Counted from the first letter of the stretch, positions 14,566 through 22,525 are shown. The stretch: DNA of 38,302 nucleotides from a bacterium (GCA_021811315.1 JAJZPF010000027.1:1-38302), one strand, 5' to 3'. Numbers and translations are program-made. The notes: generated from the letters alone by a model not told the origin.

Positions 14566-15162
14566 ATGTTCAATACGAAACCGGGCTTTATTTTAGGCGC
14601 TCTGTCCATCGTCATGATGGTCTGTTCCCGCGCCGGCTATTTCGCCGGCATCTACCGTGGAAAAACGCGGCCGCATGTTTTTTCCTGGCTCATCTGGGGC
14701 ACCATCTCCAGTATCGGCTTCGCGGCCCAGGTCGCCGAGGGCGCCGGGCCCGGCTCCTGGGCGCGCGGCTTCGGTTCCGCCACCTGCTTCCTGCTGGTGC
14801 TCATAAGTTATTTCAAAGGCGAAAAAGATATAAAGCGGGCCGACTGGATAACCCTGGCCGTGGCCCTGGCGGCGATCCCTCTCTGGGTTTTGACCAAAAC
14901 TCCGTTCTGGTCGGTGCTTATAGTCTGTTTCATAGACACCATCGGGTACCTGCCCACCGTGCGCAAATCTTGGCTGAAGCCGCAGGATGAACTGGCCGTC
15001 AGCTATCTTTTTTCCTGCCTGGGGGCGGGCTTCTCGCTGCTGGCCATAAAGCAATATACGCCCTCCACCTGGCTTTACCCGCTTGTGCTTACCTTCTCGA
15101 ACGGCGGCATGTGGCTGTTCCTGCTCGCCAGGCGCCGCGCCGCCGTTCCGGCGCTTACGTAG
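14566..15162 (+). CDS. Seven-helix membrane protein, PQ-loop-like, unknown
   Basis: This 198-residue integral membrane protein has about seven hydrophobic segments. Its two halves carry similar phrases (GKTRPHVFSWLIWGTIS; IDTIGYLPTVRKSWLKPQDE), which recalls the PQ-loop/SWEET-like arrangement of duplicated three-helix bundles. If so it could be a small-molecule transporter, but the substrate is unknown and I am not sure of the family. The nitroreductase gene follows after 16 nt and is probably co-transcribed. Confidence 0.65.
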   Translation: MFNTKPGFILGALSIVMMVCSRAGYFAGIYRGKTRPHVFSWLIWGTISSIGFAAQVAEGAGPGSWARGFGSATCFLLVLISYFKGEKDIKRADWITLAVALAAIPLWVLTKTPFWSVLIVCFIDTIGYLPTVRKSWLKPQDELAVSYLFSCLGAGFSLLAIKQYTPSTWLYPLVLTFSNGGMWLFLLARRRAAVPALT

Positions 15163-15178
15163 AAAAAAGGGGATCATT

Positions 15179-15757
15179 ATGAACGTGAAAGAAGCTATAG
15201 AAACAAGGCGGGCTTACAGGGCGCTCGGGCCCGTGGAGGTAACGGACGGGATCATCAAAGAGCTCGCTACGGCCGCGCAGCTGATGCCTTCCTGCTTCAA
15301 CAACCAGCCGTGGAAATTCGTCTTTGCCAGGTCGGAGGGTTCCCTGGCGAAGGTGAAGGACTGCCTGAGCAAAGGCAATGACTGGGCGAAGAATTCCTCC
15401 GTAATAATAGCCGCTTTCGCCAGAAAAGACTATGACTGCGTGATAAAGGAAAGGGAGTTTTACCTTTTCGACCTGGGCATGGCCGTTTCCGCCCTGGTGC
15501 TGCGCGCGACCGAACTTGGGCTGGTCGCCCACCCGATCGCCGGCTTCGATAATGAAAAAGTCCGGCTCGCCCTGGGGATACCGGAGGGCAACATGGTGAT
15601 AACACTGATAAATGTCGGGAAAAAGATAGAGGACCTGGCCTCGCTCACGCCCCAGCAGGCCGGCGGCGAAGCGGCCCGCCCGCCGAGGCTGGCGCTGGAA
15701 AATATTTATAGCGTGGACGCCTACGATGAAAAGCTGGCCGTAAAACCGGCGCGCTGA
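15179..15757 (+). CDS. Nitroreductase family protein
   Basis: This 193-residue FMN-dependent nitroreductase-fold protein opens with the family's phosphate-binding arginines, [13 protein letters not shown]. It continues with [17 protein letters not shown] (FMN contact) and the helix [28 protein letters not shown]. It should use NAD(P)H to reduce nitro compounds, quinones or enones in the cytoplasm. An upstream in-frame start at 15083 lies inside the preceding gene, so I use the ATG at 15179, preceded by AAAAGGGG. It is the second gene of a likely pair with the membrane protein. Confidence 0.88.
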   Translation: MNVKEAIETRRAYRALGPVEVTDGIIKELATAAQLMPSCFNNQPWKFVFARSEGSLAKVKDCLSKGNDWAKNSSVIIAAFARKDYDCVIKEREFYLFDLGMAVSALVLRATELGLVAHPIAGFDNEKVRLALGIPEGNMVITLINVGKKIEDLASLTPQQAGGEAARPPRLALENIYSVDAYDEKLAVKPAR

Positions 15758-15764
15758 TTTTTGG

Positions 15765-15770
15765 TATTAT
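15765..15770 (+). promoter_or_regulatory. -10 box (TATTAT) for the FKBP gene
   Basis: GATTTTTGGTATTAT precedes the FKBP gene by 33 nt. It has the same T-run, G and TATTAT layout as at 5064. AAAGGAG follows at a normal distance from the ATG. Confidence 0.45.
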
Positions 15771-15803
15771 TGCCGTAAGCTGCGGCATAAAAGGAGATCT
15801 ATA

Positions 15804-16151
15804 ATGGCTGAGGAAATAGTTTTAAAGTCGGGTCTGAAATACATAGACGTCGAAGTGGGCGAGGGCCCCGCCGCCGTCAGCGGCAAAGAAGTGACCGTTC
15901 ACTATACCGGGACTTTTCCCAACGGGAAAAAATTCGACAGCTCCGTGGACCGCAACGAGCCTTTCGCTTTCAAGCTGGGCGCGGGCCATGTCATAAAAGG
16001 CTGGGACGAGGGCGTCGCCGGCATGCGGATAGGCGGCAAGCGCAAACTTTTCATCCCGCCGGCCCTCGGCTACGGCAAAAGGGGCGCCGGCGGCGTGATC
16101 CCGCCCGACGCGGACCTCTGCTTCGAAGTGGAGCTGCTCGGCGTAGAGTAG
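15804..16151 (+). CDS. FKBP-type peptidyl-prolyl cis-trans isomerase
   Basis: This is a 115-residue single-domain FKBP with the canonical [30 protein letters not shown] in parts. [26 protein letters not shown] and [23 protein letters not shown] follow. The active-site Tyr, Phe, Asp and Trp positions are present. There is no signal peptide, so it is a cytoplasmic folding helper. Start at 15804 after AAAGGAG. It has its own promoter candidate and terminator, so it is likely monocistronic. Confidence 0.95.
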   Translation: MAEEIVLKSGLKYIDVEVGEGPAAVSGKEVTVHYTGTFPNGKKFDSSVDRNEPFAFKLGAGHVIKGWDEGVAGMRIGGKRKLFIPPALGYGKRGAGGVIPPDADLCFEVELLGVE

Positions 16152-16164
16152 GCTCGGTACCGAT

Positions 16165-16197
16165 AAAAAAACCCCGGGGAGTTCCCGGGGTTTTTTT
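16165..16197. terminator. Bidirectional rho-independent terminator
   Basis: Seven A residues, CCCCGGG, a short loop, CCCGGGG and seven T residues form a symmetrical hairpin. It can end both the rightward FKBP gene and the leftward HEAT-repeat gene. Confidence 0.88.
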
Positions 16198-16212
16198 ATG
16201 CTTCAGGAAGGC

Positions 16213-17331
16213 TTATTCTCTCTCGATGGGGCTTATGTAGCCGCCGTTCTCGAGTTTGTAGCCGAGGTGGAAATAGACCTTCAGGTCGGCCAGGTCGGGG
16301 GAGGCGGCCTCTATCGCTGCGGCCCGCAGCTCCGGGTCCCGCTCGGAGCGGATCATGTCGTCTATCAAGCGCTGCGCCGAGGAATCCGCCGCGCCTGAAA
16401 GGGCCTTGATGGCGGCCAGGCGTACCGGCTTGCGCTCGTTAGCGTTTTTGGCGAGGTCCACGAGGAGTTCCCTGACGCGGGAATTGCCCACCGCGCCGTA
16501 AAGGCTTACTATCGCCTCGATCCTGGTGTTCTCTTCCTCGTTGCCGTATTTTACAAGGTCGGTCAGGAGCTCCTGCGGCCTCGAGTTCTGCGCGCTGGAG
16601 AACAGGGCCCAGATGGCGGCCCGCCTGGCGTCGCGGTCCTTCTCATTGTACTTTACGGCGTCGGCCAGGAAATCAGAATAGCGCGAGTTCACGGCCGCGG
16701 CCCCGAAAAGCGCTTTGTAGGTCATTATGCGCAGCTCGCGCGGCTGGGTCCCGTATTTAAGGAGCTCGACGAAGGCGTCCGGAACTTTGTAGTAGCTCGA
16801 GGCGTAGGAAAGGGTCCTGGCGGCCTCGACGCGCACGTCGGCGCGCTCGTTCGCGTTCCTGAAGATCTCCAGGACCTGCTCGTTAATGTAGCTGTTAAGG
16901 ATCTGCTTCTTCGCGCTTTTCACCGCGGCTTTGCGGATCTCCGGGTTGGAGTCTTCAAGCAGGTCCCTGAGCTGGGTGGAAGTCATGGCCTTATTGGTGA
17001 AGACCGTCTGGGTGATCGGGCGCAGGATGTGGGTTGCGCAGGCCCCGGCCGGTTCGCCGGCGCTGAAATCGGGCTTCACGGCCGGCTCGGTGAGGATGGC
17101 GCCGCTCTGGCATTTGAACAGGCACTTATTGTTCTTGAATTCGAAGAACACGCACATATCCAGCGTGGTCAGCGGGGGCGTCGGGAAATGGTTCTGCGAA
17201 TTCTGGATCTGGCTGAGGATCGCGCCTGCGTCTATCGGCGGCAGCTGCGCGGTCCTTGAAATATCGTCGCCCGCGGTGACGGAAGCCGGGGCGAGGCCGG
17301 CCAGTAAAAAGATCGCTGATAATATCTTCAT
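16213..17331 (-). CDS. Exported HEAT-repeat protein
   Basis: The ATG at 17331 starts a 372-residue protein with a signal peptide (MKILSAIFLLAGLAPASVTAG). GGAGG lies 9 nt upstream; a GTG three codons earlier would be too close to that site. After an N-terminal region with four Cys (DMCVFFEF, NKCLFKCQ, GACATH), possibly disulfides, residues ~125-360 are helical repeats of 35-40 residues. Typical wording is PEIRKAAVKSAKK, VRVEAARTLSYAS, TRIEAIVSLYGAV, VRLAAIKALSGAA and PELRAAAIEAA, typical of HEAT/PBS-lyase repeats. It is probably a periplasmic protein-binding scaffold with unknown partner. It is divergent from yceH across a 259-bp region rich in repeats. Confidence 0.8.
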   Translation of the reverse strand: MKILSAIFLLAGLAPASVTAGDDISRTAQLPPIDAGAILSQIQNSQNHFPTPPLTTLDMCVFFEFKNNKCLFKCQSGAILTEPAVKPDFSAGEPAGACATHILRPITQTVFTNKAMTSTQLRDLLEDSNPEIRKAAVKSAKKQILNSYINEQVLEIFRNANERADVRVEAARTLSYASSYYKVPDAFVELLKYGTQPRELRIMTYKALFGAAAVNSRYSDFLADAVKYNEKDRDARRAAIWALFSSAQNSRPQELLTDLVKYGNEEENTRIEAIVSLYGAVGNSRVRELLVDLAKNANERKPVRLAAIKALSGAADSSAQRLIDDMIRSERDPELRAAAIEAASPDLADLKVYFHLGYKLENGGYISPIERE

Positions 17332-17390
17332 GGTTAACACCCTCCTGAACCTGTCGGTTTACCTTTAAATGCTATCAAAAACAGGCGGCG

Positions 17391-17410
17391 GGCCTTAGGG
17401 CCTAAAGGCC
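17391..17410. promoter_or_regulatory. Imperfect 20-bp palindrome upstream of the HEAT gene
   Basis: GGCCTTAGGGCCTAAAGGCC is nearly self-complementary, and a further TTTAGGCC half-site follows at about 17425. It lies 60-80 nt upstream of the HEAT-repeat gene start and could be a repressor or activator site. Inference only. Confidence 0.35.
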
Positions 17411-17502
17411 TCTAACTTCCCGGTCTTTAGGCCTATGATACAGGTCAAGGAGCGGCGGCTTTTCACAAAGCCGCCTAAATTCTGAGGCCGTCTGGCCGTC
17501 TG

Positions 17503-17563
17503 ATGCGCATAGCGCTTGTTACGGCATGGCCATAGGCCTAATGCGCATAGCGCTTGTTACGGC
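17503..17563 (+). repeat. Two 23-bp direct repeats upstream of yceH
   Basis: The 23-base unit beginning ATGCGCATAGCGCTTG occurs identically at 17503-17525 and 17541-17563, 38 bp apart start to start. The second copy ends 15 bp before the TAAAAT -10 candidate and so covers its -35 region. Its position suggests binding sites for a regulator of yceH. Confidence 0.7.
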
Positions 17564-17578
17564 GCAAACATAGTTTTG

Positions 17579-17584
17579 TAAAAT
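17579..17584 (+). promoter_or_regulatory. -10 box (TAAAAT) for yceH
   Basis: AGTTTTGTAAAAT is 6 nt before the ATG at 17591, and no Shine-Dalgarno sequence intervenes. A weak -35-like TTGTTA lies within the upstream direct repeat at a 19-bp spacing. Confidence 0.45.
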
Positions 17585-17590
17585 ATTAAC

Positions 17591-18226
17591 ATGCTTACAG
17601 AATTAAGCCTTACAGAAGCCCGGGTGCTTGGTTCGCTGGTCGAGAAATCCCTGACCACGCGCGAGCAGTACCCCCTTACTTTCAACGCCCTGCTGAACGC
17701 CTGCAACCAGAAAACAAGCCGCGAGCCGGTGATGAACCTGGATACGGACGCAATGGGCAGGGCCGTTCAGACCCTTATAGAAAAAGGATTTATCGAGCGC
17801 CTGCAGGCCCCGGGTGACCGCGTTCCAAAGTTCAGGCACAATATAGACAGGCTGCTGAACAGCGCGGACCCGAAGCTTATAGGCGTCATAACCGTGCTCC
17901 TGCTGCGGGGACCCCAGACCCCGGGCGAAATAAAAGGCCGCACCGACCGCCTCTGCGAATTCGCCGGAACCGCCGAGGTAGAAGGCCTTCTGCAGGAACT
18001 GTGCGCCCGGGCCGAAGACCCCCTCGTAGCCCGCCTTCCGCGCCAGGCCGGCCAGAAAGAAGCGCGCTACCAGCATCTTTTCTCCGGCGCCGTCCAGTCC
18101 GCGCCGGCCGAGGCCCCGGCCGCGGCGCCCGTTCCCGGCGACCGGCTGGCGCAGCTCGAGAAGCGGGTGGAAGCCCTTGAAGCCTTCGTTAAAGCTTACG
18201 AAGAGAACCTTTCCAAGCCAGGCTGA
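17591..18226 (+). CDS. yceH: YceH/DUF480 family protein
   Basis: This 211-residue protein matches YceH, a conserved bacterial protein with two winged-helix domains and unknown function. Family hallmarks are LTEARVLGSLVEKSLTTREQYPLTFNALLNACNQK, in parts, and NRE/SREPVMNLD. RVPKFRHN and VLLLRGPQTPGEIKGRT follow. The C-terminus ends in a short coiled coil (DRLAQLEKRVEALEAFV). A DNA-binding or envelope-linked role is possible but unproven. The next gene begins 36 nt downstream on the same strand, and the aminotransferase follows that, so the three may form an operon. Confidence 0.9.
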   Translation: MLTELSLTEARVLGSLVEKSLTTREQYPLTFNALLNACNQKTSREPVMNLDTDAMGRAVQTLIEKGFIERLQAPGDRVPKFRHNIDRLLNSADPKLIGVITVLLLRGPQTPGEIKGRTDRLCEFAGTAEVEGLLQELCARAEDPLVARLPRQAGQKEARYQHLFSGAVQSAPAEAPAAAPVPGDRLAQLEKRVEALEAFVKAYEENLSKPG

Positions 18227-18262
18227 CCAGGGTCAGGCGGCGTTTAAGGAACGATCCTAAAA

Positions 18263-19096
18263 ATGGCGAACACACTTATACTTTTCCTCGGCCTGACCTT
18301 CACGTTCGCGTCGGCCGCCAGGCCCCCCGTAGCCAGGTTCGCGGATAAAGAGATGGTTTGCCCGGTGTGCGAAAAAACTTTCTACGCCAGGCTGGACCTG
18401 TCGGGGGCGGAGTCCGAGATGCGCCTGGACCTTAAGCCGCTCGGCGTAGTCAGCTGGCCCTGGCTGCTGCCGGACTGCCCCAAGTGCGGGTTCGTCATCT
18501 ACAAGCTTCCGCTGCCCGCCGCCGAGCTGGCGAAGTGCAAACAGCTAGTCGCCTCCGAGGAATATAAAAAAGGCCTGCCGCACAGCTCCTACTACAGGGT
18601 CGGGCTGCTCTTTGACCGGCTCGGGAAGGGCGATTACGCCGTGGCGACCTCCTTTTTGAAGGCTTCCTGGCAGGAGGAAAACTCTCCCGCGAAGCTGAAA
18701 GAGGACCAGGAGCTGAGCCTTAAATATTTTACCGCCTGTTCGCAGAGCTGCGTCTCCGACGAGAAAGAGAACTCCCTGCTCCTGATGGGCGAGCTCCTGC
18801 GCCGGCTGGGCCGGTTCGAAGAGGCCAAAGCGCATTTAGTGAAGCTCCAGGGGATGAAAGGTTTCCAGAAGAACTTTTTCGCGGACATAGTGGAATACCA
18901 GCTGCGGCAGTGCGCGAGAAAGGATTCCTCACCCCATGAGATGGAGGACGTGAGGGATTTTAAAAGATCGCTCCCGGACTGGATAAAGAACCGCCTCCGG
19001 AAAATTTACAGGGCCGTGCTGGAAGCAGGCGACCGGGAGACGGAAGATTCTCCGCTCTCCCGGAGCGCCGATCAGGCCGGGGCCGCCGCCCGCTGA
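18263..19096 (+). CDS. DUF2225-like exported zinc-ribbon/TPR protein
   Basis: This 277-residue protein has a hydrophobic N-terminus (MANTLILFLGLTFTFASAA), either a signal peptide or anchor. Two Cys pairs follow, Cys33-x-x-Cys36 (CPVC) and Cys72-x-x-Cys75 (CPKCGF), forming a probable zinc ribbon as in DUF2225. The rest is helical with TPR-like wording (SSYYRVGLLFDRLGKGDYAVATSFLKASW; LLLMGELLRRLGRFEEAKAHL in parts). DUF2225 proteins are normally cytoplasmic, so the leader is unusual. The function is unknown. It lies 36 nt after yceH and 41 nt before the aminotransferase. Confidence 0.7.
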   Translation: MANTLILFLGLTFTFASAARPPVARFADKEMVCPVCEKTFYARLDLSGAESEMRLDLKPLGVVSWPWLLPDCPKCGFVIYKLPLPAAELAKCKQLVASEEYKKGLPHSSYYRVGLLFDRLGKGDYAVATSFLKASWQEENSPAKLKEDQELSLKYFTACSQSCVSDEKENSLLLMGELLRRLGRFEEAKAHLVKLQGMKGFQKNFFADIVEYQLRQCARKDSSPHEMEDVRDFKRSLPDWIKNRLRKIYRAVLEAGDRETEDSPLSRSADQAGAAAR

Positions 19097-19137
19097 AACA
19101 GGGCCGGCCGCGCGGGCGCCCCGCGCAAAAGGGAACC

Positions 19138-20568
19138 ATGGTAAAACTCTCCGAAGTAAACTCGAAGCTGCTCAAAGCTCATTACGCCGTGCGCGGCAAG
19201 ATCGTGATACGCGCCCAGGAACTGGAAGAGCAGGGCAAGAAGATAATTTACTGCAATATCGGCAACCCGCAGGCGCTGAAGCAGAAGCCGATAACTTTTA
19301 TCAGGCAGGTGCTGAGCCTGGTCGAATACCCGGCGCTGATGGATAAGCCGGGCGCGGAAAAACTTTTCCCGGCCGACGTCATACGGCGGGCGCGCATGAT
19401 CCTTGAGAAGAACCCTTCCGGCACCGGGGCTTACACGCAGAGCGCCGGGATCCCCTTCATCCGCAAGGCCATCGCGGAATTCATCGAGAAGCGCGACGGC
19501 ATCCCCGCCGACCCCAACCGCATCATGCTCACCGAGGGGGCGAGCAAGGGCGTGCATACCGTCTTCACGCTTCTGACCAACAAAGAGAACGACGGGTACC
19601 TGATCCCGATCCCGCAGTACCCGCTTTACAGCGCCGCGATAGAGCTTTACGGGGCCAGGCAGGTGAACTACTACCTCGACGAGAAGAACCGCTGGAGCCT
19701 GGACGAGGCGGAGCTGGAGCGCAGCATAGAGGGCGCGAAGAAGTCGGGCATCAACCCGGTGGCGATAACCGTGATCAACCCGGGCAACCCCACCGGCGCG
19801 GTGCTCTCCCGGAAGAATATCGGCATGGTCATCCGCTTCGCGAAGAAGCACGGCCTGGCCATCATAGCCGACGAGGTTTACCAGGACAATATTTACGGGG
19901 AGGGGCTGGAATTCGTCTCGTTCGCCAAAGTCATGCACGACCTGGGCGAGAAGGACGTGACGCTGTTCAGCCTGCATTCCGTCTCCAAAGGCTTCCTGGG
20001 CGAGTGCGGCCACCGCGGCGGCTACCTTGAAATACGCAATATGCCGGACGACGTGTACGCCGAGGTGATAAAGCTGCTGTCCATAGGCCTCTGCGCCAAC
20101 GTCGACGGGCAGCTGGTGACCTACCTTATGACGGCCCCGCCGCGGCCCGGCGAGGAGAGCTACGAGCTTTACGCCGCCGAGAAAGCCGCCATACTCGGCG
20201 ACCTCAAGGAAAAGGCCGGCATCCTGGGCAAAGGCCTTAACGAGATAGAGGGCATGCAGGTCGACGTCCCCGAGGGCGCGATGTACGCCTTCGTGAAATT
20301 CGACCTCCCGCACCCGAAGGGGATAAACCCCGAAGCCATGACCGCCGAAGAGCGGCATAAATACGAGGCCGCGCGGGACGCGAAGTACTGCCTGCGCCTG
20401 CTCGAGGGCACCGGCATCTGCGTCGTGCCCGGCTCCGGCTTCGGCCAGCACCCCGGCACGCTTCATTTCCGCACCACCTTCCTGCCGCCCAAAGAAGATA
20501 TCCTGGCGCTGGTGGAGAAGATGAAAAAGTTCCACGCTTCGTACGTAGCCAAGCTGCAGGAAGCCTGA
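19138..20568 (+). CDS. Alanine aminotransferase (eukaryotic-type, class I/II)
   Basis: This 476-residue PLP aminotransferase resembles animal and plant alanine transaminases more than E. coli AlaA. It has YCNIGNPQAL at the N-terminus, GAYTQSAGIPFIRKAIAEFI, and VINPGNPTGAVLS. The PLP-binding Lys284 lies in SLHSVSKGFLGECGHRGGY, and a late RTTFLPP holds the substrate-binding Arg. It interconverts alanine plus 2-oxoglutarate with pyruvate plus glutamate. The length agrees with the ALT family (about 480). The start ATG has GGGAACC upstream. It is probably the last gene of the yceH cluster, as an 83-nt gap separates it from the kinase at 20652. Confidence 0.88.
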   Translation: MVKLSEVNSKLLKAHYAVRGKIVIRAQELEEQGKKIIYCNIGNPQALKQKPITFIRQVLSLVEYPALMDKPGAEKLFPADVIRRARMILEKNPSGTGAYTQSAGIPFIRKAIAEFIEKRDGIPADPNRIMLTEGASKGVHTVFTLLTNKENDGYLIPIPQYPLYSAAIELYGARQVNYYLDEKNRWSLDEAELERSIEGAKKSGINPVAITVINPGNPTGAVLSRKNIGMVIRFAKKHGLAIIADEVYQDNIYGEGLEFVSFAKVMHDLGEKDVTLFSLHSVSKGFLGECGHRGGYLEIRNMPDDVYAEVIKLLSIGLCANVDGQLVTYLMTAPPRPGEESYELYAAEKAAILGDLKEKAGILGKGLNEIEGMQVDVPEGAMYAFVKFDLPHPKGINPEAMTAEERHKYEAARDAKYCLRLLEGTGICVVPGSGFGQHPGTLHFRTTFLPPKEDILALVEKMKKFHASYVAKLQEA

Positions 20569-20651
20569 GCCGCGCCGGAAGCTCTGATTCACGGTCTAAG
20601 CGATGATCGCTTGCGGAAGCAGTGCAGGGGTGAAGCAAGGGGGCATAATTA

Positions 20652-22061
20652 ATGATTAAACTGCTGCTAAAAGCCGCGGCGATCCTCGCCGTCTCGGAGC
20701 TCGTAGTCATGTTCCTGCTCCGGAGTTTAAGTATACCGGGAACAATGTTCGAGGCGTTCCTGGACCCTGTGCTGATGCTTCTTTTTGCTCTGGGTCCGCT
20801 GTACCTGCTTATGCGTGTAGAGAGGAAAAAGTTGAATAAAAGGGAAGCTCTGGACAACAAGCTCAATTCCATAGTGAACGACCTGTGGAGCGCCTCTCTG
20901 CACACCCTTTCCCTGGAAGTCCTGCTGAAAAAAATACTGAGTGAAATAATTGAAAACTCTCCGATTTCTATCCGCCGCAAAGGCGCTATTTTCCTTGAGG
21001 AGGACGGGAAGCTGCGGCTCACGGCCAGTATAGGGTACTCGGACGAGCATAAGCAGGTTTGCGGAGTGGTCCCGCCGGGAAAATGCCTTTGCGGGGCCGT
21101 CCTGGCAACGGGAGAAACTGTTTACGCCGATAGTGTAGATGAGAGGCACCACATCCGCCCCTCGGGTATGCTCCCGCACGGGCATTACTGCGTGCCGATA
21201 AAATCCGGGAAGAAAGTGATAGGCGCGCTTACCCTTTACCTCGAGCCGGGCCACCGGAGAGAAAATTCCGAAGAGCGGTTCCTCCAGTCCGTATGCGCTA
21301 TTATCGCCCGCATTATCGAAGGCAAGAAAACAGAACGCTCCCTGTTCCAGATGCAGAAGTTGGAAGCTATTAATCATTTCGCCGCCGGCATAGCCCACGA
21401 CTTCAATAATATTCTGGCGGCTATACAAGGCTACTGCGGCGTAGTCGCCCGTGAACTGCCGTCAGGTTCACCGCAAGCCGCCGATGTCCGTGAAATAAAC
21501 GAAGCGGCGGCAAGGGGGGCGGCGCTTACCAGGCAGCTGAAGCTTTTTTCAAGGCAGGCAAAGGAAACCGAGGAAGTGTTCGATATAAATCCGGAAATGG
21601 AGCGTATAGGCGGGCTGATACGCCGCCTGATGGGGGCGGGAATAGACGTGGAATTCCGGCTCTCGGCCTCCCCTCTGAAGGTCAGGGGCAGCCGGAGCCA
21701 GGTAGAACAGCTGATTATGAACCTTTCCGTCAACGCCAGGGACGCCATGCCTTCCGGGGGTAAATTTATCGTGGAGACCTCCGGGCCGGAAAATTGCTGC
21801 GCCGCTTCGGAACGGTCATTTTCAGCCGCGCATATAACGGCTGAAGACACGGGGGAGGGGATGAGCGCGGAAATACTGGAAAATATCTTCGAGCCTTTTT
21901 TTACCACTAAATCCGAGGAGAAGGGCAGCGGCCTGGGGCTCTCTATAATACGCGGCATTGTGTATCAGTATGGCGGGGAAGTGATAGTGAGCAGCACGCC
22001 CGGGAAGGGAACGCGGTTCGATATCTACCTGCCGCTGGACGGGAGCTCGAAGCCGGACTAG
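20652..22061 (+). CDS. Membrane-anchored GAF-domain sensor histidine kinase
   Basis: This 469-residue kinase has two N-terminal membrane helices (about 4-24 and 37-55). A GAF domain follows (about 73-225), with Cys residues in QVCGVVPPGKCLCGAVLATGE and a HH/HYC-rich stretch that could bind a cofactor. The dimerisation domain holds phosphoacceptor His249 in AGIAHDFNNILA. The HATPase domain holds the N box (LIMNLSVNARDAM), [15 protein letters not shown] and GSGLGLSIIRGIV. It probably phosphorylates the receivers encoded downstream (22526, 22914), though a 464-bp gap with its own terminator separates them. GGGGG precedes the start. Confidence 0.93.
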   Translation: MIKLLLKAAAILAVSELVVMFLLRSLSIPGTMFEAFLDPVLMLLFALGPLYLLMRVERKKLNKREALDNKLNSIVNDLWSASLHTLSLEVLLKKILSEIIENSPISIRRKGAIFLEEDGKLRLTASIGYSDEHKQVCGVVPPGKCLCGAVLATGETVYADSVDERHHIRPSGMLPHGHYCVPIKSGKKVIGALTLYLEPGHRRENSEERFLQSVCAIIARIIEGKKTERSLFQMQKLEAINHFAAGIAHDFNNILAAIQGYCGVVARELPSGSPQAADVREINEAAARGAALTRQLKLFSRQAKETEEVFDINPEMERIGGLIRRLMGAGIDVEFRLSASPLKVRGSRSQVEQLIMNLSVNARDAMPSGGKFIVETSGPENCCAASERSFSAAHITAEDTGEGMSAEILENIFEPFFTTKSEEKGSGLGLSIIRGIVYQYGGEVIVSSTPGKGTRFDIYLPLDGSSKPD

Positions 22062-22062
22062 T

Positions 22063-22099
22063 CCGCCAAATTCCGTTGGAGCAAAGTTTGGCGGGTTTT
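22063..22099 (+). terminator. Terminator after the GAF kinase
   Basis: CCGCCAAA and TTTGGCGG form a perfect 8-bp stem, followed by GTTTTC. It begins directly after the kinase stop codon, and the dispersed repeat copy begins within its tail. Confidence 0.65.
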
Positions 22100-22214
22100 C
22101 AGCATGAAGTTGTAACCTGCTTTGCGCAACATCCCAGGTAACATTATAAGTATCGCTTCCCTGCCCGTCATGGGATCGAAAAGGCCGGCTGGTCTTATCC
22201 GCGAGATGCCGCGC
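22095..22214 (-). repeat. Dispersed repeat, copy 2
   Basis: Its reverse complement matches 5-124 over the whole length, including the 38-base core ATGTTGCGCAAAGCAGG onward. One frame through the upstream half keeps the residues RHLADK, PFRS and TYNVT shared with copy 1, although many codons differ. It sits directly after the terminator of the histidine kinase gene. No gene is called in it. Confidence 0.75.
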
Positions 22215-22444
22215 GGCCGCCGCAATATCTTGATAGTGAGTATCGCCAAGATCGCAAAGCGTTAAATTTGAGAATTTATATTTTCCCTTGGTAGTTTATA
22301 AACCCTCAAGCACAGACCGGTTTAAAGCCCAAATCGGGTTTTTGGCGGTGTTGCGCCGCCACTCACATCACACCGGCTGAAAAGCTGGCAGGGGCATAGG
22401 TTTTATGGCCCACGCCTGCATAGGCCACATGCCTCTGTCGGGCT
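22215..22444. other. Intergenic region with several possible stem-loops, no gene seen
   Basis: No convincing coding region was found. Rightward, short hairpins can be drawn in series: GGCGG-TGTTGCG-CCGCC (about 22353-22369), CCGGCT-GAAA-AGCTGG with a GNRA tetraloop (about 22373-22389), GGGCATA/TATGGCCC with one bulge, and GCCT-GCAT-AGGC. They precede the shared palindrome and the receiver gene at 22526. This could be an untranslated structured RNA or simply GC-rich chance pairing. I recognise no known riboswitch consensus. Confidence 0.35.
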
Positions 22445-22445
22445 T

Positions 22446-22463
22446 GTGTAACTTATGTTACAC
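22446..22463 (+). promoter_or_regulatory. Interrupted palindrome shared with 35371 (operator or promoter)
   Basis: GTGTAAC-TTAT-GTTACAC is a perfect 7-bp inverted repeat with a 4-bp centre. It matches the site before the paralogous receiver gene (35371-35388) at 15 of 18 positions. Both sites contain TACACT at the same place, so the element could be a -10 box overlapped by an operator. It is 62 nt upstream of the ATG at 22526. Confidence 0.6.
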
Positions 22464-22491
22464 TCATACAGTAGCCGGGGGGCTATGCAGC

Positions 22492-22518
22492 GGGTGAGGG
22501 CATCTGGCGGGGTAGGGG
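22492..22518 (+). promoter_or_regulatory. G-rich leader similar to that of the paralogue
   Basis: GGGTGAGGGCATCTGGCGGG followed by GTAGGGG resembles GGGTGAGGAACCTGCGGGG at 35396-35420. Both lie between the shared palindrome and the receiver start codon. The similarity could reflect recent duplication or a conserved leader element. Confidence 0.45.
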
Positions 22519-22525
22519 AAATAAG

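Noticed and set aside
19072..20592. 506-codon open frame opposite the alanine aminotransferase
   Set aside because: Antisense to a well-supported enzyme gene, low-complexity composition and no recognisable motif.
22058..22249. Short minus-strand frame including MLRKAGYNFMLKT
   Set aside because: It consists of the dispersed repeat plus terminator sequence. The frame is not maintained in copy 1, where an in-frame stop precedes the shared residues, so a gene cannot be supported.
22310..22444. c-di-GMP or cobalamin riboswitch
   Set aside because: A GAAA tetraloop hairpin and GCCACTC caught attention, but the conserved core nucleotides of GEMM or B12 elements are not present in order.
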